64,000 nt of DNA from Butyrivibrio sp. XPD2002. GTDB taxonomy: Bacteria > Bacillota > Clostridia > Lachnospirales > Lachnospiraceae. The translations under genes and the position numbers were made by a program. Under the pieces are notes generated by a model. That model ran no database searches. It saw only the letters and a program-made list of their open reading frames with translations, and was not told where the DNA came from. Position 1 is the first letter of the stretch; each line of letters opens with the position of its first letter. The stretch lies in the NCBI RefSeq assembly GCF_000423945.1, contig NZ_KE384114.1, positions 69,646-133,645 of the forward strand, written 5' to 3'. Shown one piece after another: positions 26,143 through 35,023 of the stretch.

Positions 26143-28599
26143 ATGAGAAAAGGCAGACTTGCGAAGATTATGGCCATAGGCATGGTATGCTCTATGGCTT
26201 TTTTGAGTGCCTGCGGAAAAAAGGATACTGTTATCACAGAGGGTGGTGACAGACCTGCAAAGGAAATAGATAAAGACCACATATACAGCTTTGAAAATGT
26301 AGATATTCCGGTAAGTGGCAATTGCAGCATATCAAGAGTATGCGAAGGAGAGGACAGTCTCTATGCCATAGCGTATGTTTACAGCGAGGATTCTATGGGC
26401 TCCACCAAGCTTTTCAGAATGCCCTTCGACACAGGTATGGTGGAGGAGGTGCCCCTTGGTGACGGCACCAAAAACGTCAGCGCTGATAATCTTACCTGCG
26501 ATGATGACGGCAATGTATATGTCGTGAAGTATGAGTATGATATGGCCGATTCAGAGGATGCCGTGCTTTATGAGGCGGATGCTGAGGCATCTTCAGATGT
26601 AGGTGAGACTGTATCGGAGAGCGGATATGTGGATGCGGCAGCCACGACATCTGATGAAGATGTTGAAAATGCATCAGCGGGTGAAGCTGTTGCTGAGGAT
26701 GAGGCAACAGGCTATGATGCTGAGGATGTATCTCTGGATGACATTACCAAGCTGGCTAAGTATTCCTCTGATGGAACAACTATATGGGAGACTTCCCTTA
26801 CGGAGACGGATGCTGATTCCTACATCAGCTCCATTACCTATGCCAAAGGTCTTGGAGTGCTCACCTGCAGTGAATTGGGAATATCTCTTTATGATGAGGC
26901 AACAGGAGAAGCTAAGACTATCCGCACGAGAGAAAGAAATGAAGACGGATATTACAGCGGATATCTTTTCAGAATGAGAAATGATGATATCTATCTCTTT
27001 GAAGAGGATGAAGGTTCCGGATCGGTCGTAAGTAAGCTTAATGCAGGTAACATGACCTTCGAGGATGCCGGCTTTGAGCTTCCTGAGGGAATATATGGCG
27101 CTTATGAGCTTTATCCCGGAAAGACTTATGACTTTTATTGTGAACAGGACAGTGGAATCAGTGCCTTTAATATGGGCGATACCAAGACCACAAGAATCTG
27201 CGATTTTACAGCATCCAACGAAGTGGTCAATATGATCAACTTCATAGGCGAGCTTGAGGACGGCAAAATTGTTATGGCCAATTCCTCAGGAGATGAGTGC
27301 ATACTCAGCACCCTTACCAAGGTTGATCCTTCAGCTATTCAGGATAAGGAAATCATCACTCTTGGTACTGTTTACATCGAGGATTCAATAAGAAAACAGA
27401 TCGTTAAGTTCAATAAGAAGAGCGATAAGTACAAAATCAATGTAATAGATTACGCACAGCTTGCAGGTGAGGATACCAGCGACGATGACACCACAGACGA
27501 GTACATGACAGGTATCAACAAGCTAAGCCTTGATATCACACAGGGTAAGGCACCTGACATCATCGTATTTGAAAATGATATGCCCTTTGAGAGCTATGCC
27601 AACAAGGGAGCACTTGAACCTCTTGATCCTTACTTCGAAGCTGACAGCGATATTGAGGCAGCAGACTATTTATCAAATATACTTGATGCTACCAAGGTTA
27701 AGGGCAGTATGTATGCCATCATCCCCAGCTTCAACATCCAGACCTGCGTGGTTGCAAGCGACAATGCAGGCGGCGAGGTTATAACTCTTGATAACTACAA
27801 GGATGTCTGCGCAAGATGCGGAATTGATCCAGAGATCGGAATGGGTATGGTTACAAGAGACGATGCCCGCGAGCTCTATCAGACAATCGGCAGCGCCTAT
27901 GTCAATTATGAGGAAGGCACCTGTAGCTTCGATTCAGAGAGCTTCGTGAAATTCCTTGAGTTCATAAAGGAGCTTCCTGAGTACAGCGAGGATATGGACT
28001 ATGAAGAATATGAGTCCTACTATCGCGAGAACAAATCCCTTCTTAAGGGCTACTGGCTTGGCTCCTTTGAGGATTATCAGGTTCTGAAAAAGGGCTATTT
28101 TGGTAAGGATATCGAGTTCAACGGATATCCCACAACCAAGGATGGTAAATCCTACATCTACCCCAGTGTTCAGATCGGAATGAGCAGTGACTGCAAGAAC
28201 AAGCAGGCTGTATGGGAATTCATGAAGTCATTCCTTACGGATGAGTATCAGAGTAACATTTCCTGGAACTTCCCCATCGAGAAGAAGGCCTTGGATGCTC
28301 TTGCTGCCAAGGCTCAGGAAAAGCCCTACTACCTTGATGCTAATGGCAAAAAGGTGGAGCACTCATCTATATGGTCAATCGGCGGAACCGACGTTGAAAT
28401 CGCCGAGCTTTCAAAGGAAGAGACCCAGACTGTAGTAGATTTCATCGAATCAGTAACAGACACTGAGAGTACCGATGATAATGTTATCAATATCATTGCT
28501 GAGGAGGCAGCGGCCTTTTACGAGGGTCAGAAGACTGCCGAGGAGGTTGCAGATATAATCCAGAGCAGGGTTTCAATTTACCTCAGTGAGCAGATGTAA
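26143..28599 (+). CDS. Large family 1 solute-binding lipoprotein with propeller-like N-terminal half
   Basis: An 818-residue lipoprotein (lipobox LSAC, Cys24). The first half (about 60-400) has repeated beta-strand units with NVYVVKYEYD and SYISSITYAKGLGVLTC-like blades interrupted by an acidic, Ala-rich insert (about 130-195), and suggests a WD/PQQ-type propeller. The second half (about 405-800) is a family 1 sugar-binding-protein fold (QIVKFNKKSDKYKINV, APDIIVFENDMP, KGALEPLDPYF, KKQAVWEFMKSFL). Standard binding proteins are about 400-450 residues. No transport genes adjoin. It follows the kinase/cyclase operon in the same direction. Its role may be sensing or capture of oligosaccharides (inference). 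TTAGGAGG sets the start. Confidence 0.85.
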   Translation: MRKGRLAKIMAIGMVCSMAFLSACGKKDTVITEGGDRPAKEIDKDHIYSFENVDIPVSGNCSISRVCEGEDSLYAIAYVYSEDSMGSTKLFRMPFDTGMVEEVPLGDGTKNVSADNLTCDDDGNVYVVKYEYDMADSEDAVLYEADAEASSDVGETVSESGYVDAAATTSDEDVENASAGEAVAEDEATGYDAEDVSLDDITKLAKYSSDGTTIWETSLTETDADSYISSITYAKGLGVLTCSELGISLYDEATGEAKTIRTRERNEDGYYSGYLFRMRNDDIYLFEEDEGSGSVVSKLNAGNMTFEDAGFELPEGIYGAYELYPGKTYDFYCEQDSGISAFNMGDTKTTRICDFTASNEVVNMINFIGELEDGKIVMANSSGDECILSTLTKVDPSAIQDKEIITLGTVYIEDSIRKQIVKFNKKSDKYKINVIDYAQLAGEDTSDDDTTDEYMTGINKLSLDITQGKAPDIIVFENDMPFESYANKGALEPLDPYFEADSDIEAADYLSNILDATKVKGSMYAIIPSFNIQTCVVASDNAGGEVITLDNYKDVCARCGIDPEIGMGMVTRDDARELYQTIGSAYVNYEEGTCSFDSESFVKFLEFIKELPEYSEDMDYEEYESYYRENKSLLKGYWLGSFEDYQVLKKGYFGKDIEFNGYPTTKDGKSYIYPSVQIGMSSDCKNKQAVWEFMKSFLTDEYQSNISWNFPIEKKALDALAAKAQEKPYYLDANGKKVEHSSIWSIGGTDVEIAELSKEETQTVVDFIESVTDTESTDDNVINIIAEEAAAFYEGQKTAEEVADIIQSRVSIYLSEQM

Positions 28600-28630
28600 T
28601 ATTTGAAAACAGTATATGCTGAACTTAGAG

Positions 28631-28664
28631 CTTCCCATGCCCAGAGTGGTGTGGGAAGTTTTTT
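28631..28664 (+). terminator. Terminator of the large lipoprotein gene
   Basis: CTTCCCATGCC pairs with GGTGTGGGAAG, followed by TTTTTT. Confidence 0.85.
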
Positions 28665-28748
28665 GTACACTTGATGCAATTTGTTTAGATTTTTTTTAGA
28701 GGTCAAAAGTATAGAATAATCGGTAATTTGGCTATATACTATTAGTAT

Positions 28749-29129
28749 ATGGATAATAAAACACCCAGAAAAAACAAACTTTATAAGAGCTTCGGATATG
28801 CTTTTGAAGGTATTTTCAATACCATATTCTATGAGCGCAACATGCAGATTCATTCGCTGGTCACTGTGCTCGTTGTGATATTCGGAATCATCCTTAAGAT
28901 ATCCATGATTGAGTGGTTTATCTGCATGCTGCTTTTTGCAATTGTTTTAAGCCTTGAGCTTGTGAATACAGCTATTGAGGCGGTGGTGGATCTCGTCACT
29001 GAGGAGAAAAAGCCCCTTGCGAAAAAGGCAAAGGATGCGGCAGCAGGAGCAGTGCTTATCAGTGCTATTTTTGCTGCAATCATGGGTGGTATCATTTTCT
29101 TCCCCAAATTGTGGGCATTTTTATTCTGA
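28749..29129 (+). CDS. dgkA: Diacylglycerol/undecaprenol kinase family protein
   Basis: A 126-residue membrane kinase with three spans. ERNMQIH, SLELVNTAIEAVVDLV and AKDAAAGAVL are the family motifs; the Glu and Asn of the middle one bind ATP-Mg. In Gram-positive bacteria these proteins mainly phosphorylate undecaprenol for cell-wall lipid carrier recycling. No Shine-Dalgarno is visible before ATG 28749; a TATACT at 28735-28740 would place +1 within about 2 nt of the ATG, so a leaderless mRNA is possible. A later start would remove conserved N-terminal residues. Two further genes follow in the same direction after 72 nt. Confidence 0.92.
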   Translation: MDNKTPRKNKLYKSFGYAFEGIFNTIFYERNMQIHSLVTVLVVIFGIILKISMIEWFICMLLFAIVLSLELVNTAIEAVVDLVTEEKKPLAKKAKDAAAGAVLISAIFAAIMGGIIFFPKLWAFLF

Positions 29130-29201
29130 TATCAGGCAGAGCCGGTTCCTGTTATAAGGCGGCTCTGAAGGTATAAAAAGGTTTTTTAGGAGGGCAATAT
29201 C

Positions 29202-29495
29202 ATGGATAATATCAATCTTACAGACGGACTCAAAAAGATTCTGCTTGCAGGCGTAGGAGCTGTGGCACTGACAGCTGAGAAGGCCGGAGAAATCCTTGAA
29301 GAGATGGTTGAAAAGGGTGAGATCACGGTTGAGCAGGGCAAGGCTCTTAATCAGGAATTAAAGCGCACTGTTAAGGAGAATGCAGGCAAGAAGGACGACG
29401 GAGAAAAGGATCTGTCTAAGGTTGTTGATGGTCTTTCATCCGAGGAGCTGGCAAAGCTCAAGGAACTCATTGCGGCTGCTGAGAACAAAGAATGA
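29202..29495 (+). CDS. Phasin-like small helical protein
   Basis: A 97-residue, highly charged helical protein: a hydrophobic N-terminal helix (KKILLAGVGAVALTAEKAGEI) then an amphipathic EMVEKGEITVEQGKALNQELKR segment, resembling the phasin-superfamily/PhaF-like proteins often found just before UbiB-type kinases in Firmicutes. AGGAGGG lies 8 nt before the ATG, and the stop overlaps the next start (ATGA), so it is translationally coupled to the UbiB-like gene. It may bind the membrane or lipids together with that protein. There is no sign of polyhydroxyalkanoate genes in the window. Confidence 0.75.
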   Translation: MDNINLTDGLKKILLAGVGAVALTAEKAGEILEEMVEKGEITVEQGKALNQELKRTVKENAGKKDDGEKDLSKVVDGLSSEELAKLKELIAAAENKE

Positions 29496-31231
29496 CGGAT
29501 TTATCTAACCTTGTCGGTAAAATGAGAAAAATAGCCGACGCGCAGGCTGATAAGGCTGAAGCTGAGAAGGCGGCAGCCGAGGGACAGCCTGTTTATGATG
29601 GCAAAATAAGGAATTCTGAGGATAATGCCAGGTTCAAGGAGATACGAGCCGTTCTTGCAAAGAACAATATCACCAGAGGTATTTCCCCTGAGAAACTCAG
29701 AATTATTTTAGAGGAGCTTGGACCAACCTACATCAAGCTTGGGCAGTTAATGTCTATGCATTCGGATATACTGCCGAAGCGTTATTGTGATGAATTGGCC
29801 AAGCTTAATTATGATGCTCCGCCCATGCCCTTTTCAGAGGTGAAGGAGATTATCGAGGAATCCTATGGATGCCCCGCCTCCGAGGTGTTTGAGTGGATCG
29901 ATGAAAAGACTCTTGGCTCAGCATCAATTGCTCAGGTACACAGGGCAAAGCTAAAGAAGAAGGACGAGGACGGGAATTACCTGGAGGTTATCATCAAAGT
30001 CCAGCGAAGGGGCGTATACGAGATAATGTCCAGGGACATAAGCCTGCTCCATCGTCTTGTTAAGCTTATGCCTCCGGTTGGTGATATCAAGAACATCGTA
30101 GATTTGGACATGGTCCTTGATGAGATGTGGGATGTTGCCAGAGAGGAGATGGACTTCTTAAACGAAGCCCACAACATTGCAGAGTTTAAGAGAATCAACA
30201 AGGACATAAAATATGTGGATTGCCCGGACATGTACATCGAGTACTCAACGGACAAGGTTCTCGTGATGGAATATGTGGGCGGCTGCTCCATTGATGATGT
30301 GGAGTACCTCACCGCTAATGGCTATGATCTTAATGAGATAGGCGAAAAGTTTGTTAACAGCTTTATCAAGCAGGTTATGGATGACGGCTTTTTCCACGCT
30401 GATCCCCATCCCGGCAATGTAAAGATCTGTGAAGGCAAGATTGTCTGGATCGACATGGGCATGATGGGAAGATTATCGGACAGAGACAGAAGGCTTATGG
30501 TGCGCGGCGTCAGAAGTATCGCCATGCATGATATTCAGGCCACAGTCAATGCAGTCCTTGATCTTGGAGATATTCAGGGAACACCTGACAGGGACAAGCT
30601 GTATGTTGAGATCAAAAACTTTTTGGACCAGTACGGCTCAATAGCCTTCGGAAGTCTTGATATCGCCGCAGCTCTTCAGTGTCTCATGGACATCATGAAG
30701 GAAAACGGCATAGCGCTTCCTCACGGTATGACAATGCTTTGCAGAGGTCTTGCACATGTTCAGGGCGTTCTTGCTATCATCAGCCCTGATATCAACATGA
30801 TGCAGATCGCCACCAACAGAATTACGGATGACTTCATTCAGAACCTGGATATAAGAGAGGAGTTTAATAAGTACGGAAGGGCATTTTACCGTGCCATGGA
30901 CAGAGGAATAGAGATTCCTGCTCTCACCTCACAGGTTATGAAGGAGTACCTTGCAGGTCAGAGTAAGGTTACGATAAACCTCAATCCCTCCAAGGAATTC
31001 GACGAGCTCATCTATTCTTCCATAAGAAACATGGTCATCGGACTTGGCGTGGCAGCGCTTCTTATCGCCTCCAGTGTCATGTGTACCACGTCAATGGAGC
31101 CGAGAATATTCGGAATTCCCGTGCTTGGTGCTGTTGGATTTTCATTCGCCATGATAGTGAGTGGATTTTTGATATTGAGAAATATCGGACTTAAGATTCT
31201 TGCCCGTCGAAGAAGACGGAGAAAGTCATAA
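29492..31231 (+). CDS. ABC1/UbiB-family atypical kinase
   Basis: A 579-residue member of the ABC1/AarF/ADCK family of protein-kinase-like ATPases that act on membrane isoprenoid lipids. Visible motifs: the KxGQ-type segment YIKLGQLMSMHSDILP, an Ala-rich loop SASIAQVHRAKL, the ATP-binding Lys in VIIKVQRRG, the catalytic HADPHPGN and metal-binding WIDMGMMG. Two C-terminal spans (about 510-570) and an RRRRRRK tail anchor it to the membrane. Firmicutes that lack ubiquinone still carry this family, so its role here is unknown. Coupled by ATGA to the phasin-like gene. Confidence 0.93.
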   Translation: MTDLSNLVGKMRKIADAQADKAEAEKAAAEGQPVYDGKIRNSEDNARFKEIRAVLAKNNITRGISPEKLRIILEELGPTYIKLGQLMSMHSDILPKRYCDELAKLNYDAPPMPFSEVKEIIEESYGCPASEVFEWIDEKTLGSASIAQVHRAKLKKKDEDGNYLEVIIKVQRRGVYEIMSRDISLLHRLVKLMPPVGDIKNIVDLDMVLDEMWDVAREEMDFLNEAHNIAEFKRINKDIKYVDCPDMYIEYSTDKVLVMEYVGGCSIDDVEYLTANGYDLNEIGEKFVNSFIKQVMDDGFFHADPHPGNVKICEGKIVWIDMGMMGRLSDRDRRLMVRGVRSIAMHDIQATVNAVLDLGDIQGTPDRDKLYVEIKNFLDQYGSIAFGSLDIAAALQCLMDIMKENGIALPHGMTMLCRGLAHVQGVLAIISPDINMMQIATNRITDDFIQNLDIREEFNKYGRAFYRAMDRGIEIPALTSQVMKEYLAGQSKVTINLNPSKEFDELIYSSIRNMVIGLGVAALLIASSVMCTTSMEPRIFGIPVLGAVGFSFAMIVSGFLILRNIGLKILARRRRRRKS

Positions 31232-31270
31232 TGAAAAGTTGTTATGGCTTTGAAAATGTAGATAATTATT

Positions 31271-31316
31271 AAAGCTGTGAAATCGTGATGTTCTCTGATT
31301 TCACAGCTTTCTTATT
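31271..31316. terminator. Bidirectional terminator between UbiB-like gene and degV
   Basis: AAAGCTGTGAAATC (31271-31284) is the exact reverse complement of 31297-31310, with T-rich flanks on both strands. Confidence 0.85.
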
Positions 31317-31346
31317 TAGTGTTATATAAAAATGGTTTTAGGAATA

Positions 31347-32207
31347 TTATCTTTCTTTGCCCCAGAAGAATAGTCCTAACATTCCGGGACCTACGTGGGC
31401 TCCGGAGAAGGGCTCGTGCTGACTTATTGTGATGTCGGCATTGGGGTTGATCTCTTTTACAAGCTCAGCCATCTTATTGGCATCATCTATGCAGTCTCCG
31501 TGGGAGATGCAGACTGTATCATCGCCCTCCATTCTCTTCTCGGAATACTTCTGAATGATGGCGTTAATGGCGTTCTTGCGGCCCCTCACTTTTCCGCATG
31601 AGATGATATGACCTGTGTTGTCACCAAAAAGGATAGGCTTGATATTAAGAATGGTTCCAATCTGGGCTGTAACGCCGCTTACACGGCCTGTATTCTTAAG
31701 GAAGTTAAGGTCATCAACAGTGAAGTACTGGCAGGCATGAGGAACTGCTTCATCGAGAAGCTTAGCAGCTTCTTTTGTATCAACGCCGTCCTTATTGAGC
31801 TTAGCAGCTCTAAGTGCCAGGATACCGTTACCAAAGCCGCAGCCGTGGGAATCAACGATATGAATGAAGCTGTCAGGATATTCCTCCATAAGCTCATTAG
31901 CTGCAACGATTGCTGCATTGTAGGTTCCGCTGATACCGGAACTCATGGCGATATATATGATGTCACCACCCTTTTTGGCGATGGGGGTGAAATACTCTAA
32001 AAACAAAGCTGTGTTAAGAAGACTGGTCTTAACCTTATCCCCGTTTTTCAGGCCTTCGTAATATGCGTGTCCATCAAAGTCATCGATATCTCCGGTGTAG
32101 GTCACGGATTCATCGTTTACAAGATAGTCACAGGGTAAGAGACTGATGCCATCCAAAAGCTTCTTGGGCAGGTTGGCACAGCCGTCTGCGAACACGGTAA
32201 AACTCAC
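31347..32207 (-). CDS. DegV family fatty-acid-binding protein
   Basis: A 286-residue DegV-fold protein; these bind a fatty acid in a deep cleft and, as FakB-type proteins, can present it to a fatty-acid kinase. Family features: an N-terminal DGCANLP strand, KTSLLNTALFLEYF, the conserved SSGISGTYNAA loop and DDLNFLKNTGRVSG before the lipid pocket. The start is GTG 32207 with GGAGG 8 nt upstream. Monocistronic and divergent from the glycosyltransferase gene. No fakA-like kinase is in the window. Confidence 0.92.
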   Translation of the reverse strand: MSFTVFADGCANLPKKLLDGISLLPCDYLVNDESVTYTGDIDDFDGHAYYEGLKNGDKVKTSLLNTALFLEYFTPIAKKGGDIIYIAMSSGISGTYNAAIVAANELMEEYPDSFIHIVDSHGCGFGNGILALRAAKLNKDGVDTKEAAKLLDEAVPHACQYFTVDDLNFLKNTGRVSGVTAQIGTILNIKPILFGDNTGHIISCGKVRGRKNAINAIIQKYSEKRMEGDDTVCISHGDCIDDANKMAELVKEINPNADITISQHEPFSGAHVGPGMLGLFFWGKER

Positions 32208-32362
32208 TATTCATTCCTCCACAAAAGTTATATGATAATATTACTGATGACAGATTTTTCAGTCTCAGCACACGTAGTACATTATACCATATTTTGGGGA
32301 TTGAAATACCCTAATATCACCATATAACGGGTTTTTATAAAGGAAAAGAGGAGATGTAAAAC

Positions 32363-33862
32363 ATGAATATTTGCTTGCTAAATGATTCGTTTCCGCCGGT
32401 TATAGACGGAGTCGCTAATGTAGTACTTAACTATGGAAAAATTCTCTCGGAACGACTTGATTCAAAAGTTGTAGTGGGAACACCGAGATACCCTGATGCT
32501 GATTATGAGGGTTATCCTTACAAGGTTTTTGCATATCCGAGTCTTGATACAACGGAGCTGGTGCACGGTTACCGCGCAGGTAATCCGCTGGCAATGCGTG
32601 AGATCATGCAGATGGCTGAGTTTGGCCCTGACATTATCCACACACACTGCCCGGCATCCTCAGCCATTATGGCGAGAGTCCTGCAGAATGAGACCGGCGC
32701 ACCTATCGTTTTCACATATCACACCAAGTTTGACGTTGATATAGCAAGGGCCGTAGGCGACGGCTTTTTGAAAAAAGAGACCATTAAGCAGATGGTCAAA
32801 AATATATCTGCCATGGATGAAGTCTGGGTAGTATCCGAAGGCGCTGGCGATAACCTTCGCTCCCTTGGCTACGAGGGTGAGTACCTCGTTATGAATAACG
32901 GCGTGGATTTCCCCAAGGGCAGGATTTCTGCTGATAAGGTTGCAGAGGTTACCAGGGACGTGGATCTTCCCGAGGGCGTTCCGGTATTCCTTTTCGTGGG
33001 AAGAATGATGAAGTACAAGGGACTTCCAATCATAATCGATGCAATGAAGATTTTGTCCGAGCAGGGCGTTAATTACCGCATGCTTTTCATAGGCGGTGGT
33101 AAAGACAGTGAGGAGATGCAGGCAAAGGTTAAGGAATACGGTATCGATGATAAGGTGCTGTTCCTTGGACCGATACATGACAGAGAGGTTCTCAGAGCAT
33201 GGAACACCAGAGCTGATCTGTTCCTGTTCCCTTCAGTTTATGACACAAACGGAATCGTTGTCCGTGAGGCAGCAGCCTGTGGTCTTGCCAGCGTCCTGAT
33301 AAAGGGCTCCTGCGCAGCTGAGGGAATAACTCATGGAAGAAATGGATATCTTGTGGATGAGACACCGGAATCAATGGCTGCTCTTTTGAAGGAGTTGTCC
33401 GATAAACATGACACCATGAAGGATGTGGGACAGCATGCGATGGATGAAATCTACATCTCCTGGGAGGATGCAGTCCGCGCAGCTTATGACAGATACGCTG
33501 TAATCAGAGAGAAGGTTAAGGATGGATCGCTTGTTCACAAAAAGAAGCAGAGCTCAGACTATCTGCTTGAGTCAGCTTCAATGATACTTAAAGGTACTGA
33601 GCATATCTTCGATATTTCCCGCAATATCTACGGCGGAATGAAGGAGAACTATGAGGACTTCGTTGAGAACGTGAAGGAGGAGATCGAGGGCTTCAAGGAT
33701 AGCCTGCCCGATGGGGTTAAGGAGTTTTCAGAGAATGCCAAGGAGTTCACCGAGAATGCCAAGAAGAACGTGAAGGATAATGTCAAAAAGGGCATGGAGT
33801 TTGCAGAGAAGAGTGTCCGTGAGGGAATTGACATCAGCATCAATGGCATGAAGATGGATTAA
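32363..33862 (+). CDS. GT4 glycosyltransferase with amphipathic C-terminal tail
   Basis: A 499-residue GT4-type (GT-B) enzyme. The N-terminal domain begins MNICLLNDSFPPVIDGVANV, like diacylglycerol glucosyltransferases, and the C-terminal domain has FVGRMMKYKGL and the E-x7-E region SVYDTNGIVVREAAACG. Residues about 395-499 are extra: repeated amphipathic helices (EFSENAKEFTENAKKNV, KKGMEFAEKSVREG) like apolipoprotein or LEA repeats, probably for membrane binding. This suggests a glycolipid synthase. GAGGAG precedes the ATG. It heads a run of four co-directional genes with gaps of 6-70 nt. Donor and acceptor unproven. Confidence 0.9.
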   Translation: MNICLLNDSFPPVIDGVANVVLNYGKILSERLDSKVVVGTPRYPDADYEGYPYKVFAYPSLDTTELVHGYRAGNPLAMREIMQMAEFGPDIIHTHCPASSAIMARVLQNETGAPIVFTYHTKFDVDIARAVGDGFLKKETIKQMVKNISAMDEVWVVSEGAGDNLRSLGYEGEYLVMNNGVDFPKGRISADKVAEVTRDVDLPEGVPVFLFVGRMMKYKGLPIIIDAMKILSEQGVNYRMLFIGGGKDSEEMQAKVKEYGIDDKVLFLGPIHDREVLRAWNTRADLFLFPSVYDTNGIVVREAAACGLASVLIKGSCAAEGITHGRNGYLVDETPESMAALLKELSDKHDTMKDVGQHAMDEIYISWEDAVRAAYDRYAVIREKVKDGSLVHKKKQSSDYLLESASMILKGTEHIFDISRNIYGGMKENYEDFVENVKEEIEGFKDSLPDGVKEFSENAKEFTENAKKNVKDNVKKGMEFAEKSVREGIDISINGMKMD

Positions 33863-33892
33863 AAAAAAATATATAGAGGGAACGTGTGAAAA

Positions 33893-35017
33893 ATGGATTT
33901 TATTACTGATATTTTGGGGTGGATGCCAATTATACTGTTAGCGGCAGCTTTGTTTGTGTTACCTGGTTTATTAACGATTTATAACATTGTTGGATTTTTC
34001 AGTTATAAGCGGGTAAAAAAGATATTTAAAAGAGTGGTCTGGTTTGTGACCATAGTTTTGGGATCTGTGTACAGCCACATGTATATAAATGCGATGCTTA
34101 ACATGGATGCCCTATGGAGTGACCAGCTCTATAACGATGATCTGCATCAGGCACTGTGGGAGGGCGGTGTGCCTTCGTTCATTGTTCTGGTTTGTGTCGG
34201 AATTATTGGACTGTTCATTTTATGTATTCGAAAGACCAGTCAGCTATCTCCGGTAGTAATCGTGCTGTGCATTTCAGCGATGTACATAACAGCGATTGAG
34301 CTGATAGTGTACTGCATTCAGCTTGCGAAGGAGCCTATATGCCTTCCGCTTATGCTGGCTCCTGCTAACTACTTGATTATAGTTATGACCATAATCCGCG
34401 AGAAGATAATGGAGTGGAATGAAAATCCCGAGCATCAGAGTGAGGTCTATAACAAGGAAGGAGCCCTTGGAGAAATAAACAGGCTTCTGATCAAGGCAGA
34501 GACCTGGCCAGTATTTGCACTTGTTTTCATGATTCCTCTTCTGGGGATTTTACTTGGTGTTATGAGTCTGTTTGGGCAGACTCCTGACAAGGTCATAAGG
34601 ACATGGACAGAGACTGCGGACTGGACCTTCTCTACCAAGATCCCGCCGCAGAATTTAACAATGGATGAGCACTATCTCTGCACAGTTGCAGCAGGAGGAC
34701 ATCCTGAGGTTGTAAAGCCTGTAAGAATGGGAGAAAGACACGGACACAGGGTTGTGGTGAACAGGCAGCTCATGATCGCCAACGCCTTCGAAAATGTACT
34801 TGAGGAGAAGACTCCCAGGTTCCACAGGGCAGTCAGGAATTTTTATGACAAATATGGATTCCCTGTTGCGGACTACATCAGACCTCACAAGGCTGCCTGC
34901 GACATAACATATTTTGTGATGAAGCCCCTTGAGTGGCTGTTTTTACTGGTGCTGTATACTGTGGATGCCAATCCTGAGAACAGGATAGCAGTGCAGTATC
35001 TGCCAAAAAGGAAGTGA
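33893..35017 (+). CDS. Six-span membrane protein, DUF6688-like
   Basis: A 374-residue membrane protein with four spans in the first 170 residues, one near 207-227, then a conserved soluble segment (HYLCTVAAGGHPEVVKPVRM, GHRVVVNRQLMIANAFENVL, PRFHRAVRNFYDKYGFPV) and a final hydrophobic stretch (WLFLLVLYTVDANPENRIA). I recall this layout as the uncharacterised family DUF6688, with moderate certainty. It has no known activity. It lies 30 nt after the glycosyltransferase and 6 nt before the glucosidase, so it is probably co-transcribed with both. Confidence 0.75.
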   Translation: MDFITDILGWMPIILLAAALFVLPGLLTIYNIVGFFSYKRVKKIFKRVVWFVTIVLGSVYSHMYINAMLNMDALWSDQLYNDDLHQALWEGGVPSFIVLVCVGIIGLFILCIRKTSQLSPVVIVLCISAMYITAIELIVYCIQLAKEPICLPLMLAPANYLIIVMTIIREKIMEWNENPEHQSEVYNKEGALGEINRLLIKAETWPVFALVFMIPLLGILLGVMSLFGQTPDKVIRTWTETADWTFSTKIPPQNLTMDEHYLCTVAAGGHPEVVKPVRMGERHGHRVVVNRQLMIANAFENVLEEKTPRFHRAVRNFYDKYGFPVADYIRPHKAACDITYFVMKPLEWLFLLVLYTVDANPENRIAVQYLPKRK

Positions 35018-35023
35018 TTTCTT

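Noticed and set aside
29137..29167. Terminator after dgkA
   Set aside because: CAGAGCCG/CGGCTCTG forms an 8-bp stem but no T-run follows, and the next genes are co-directional and close.
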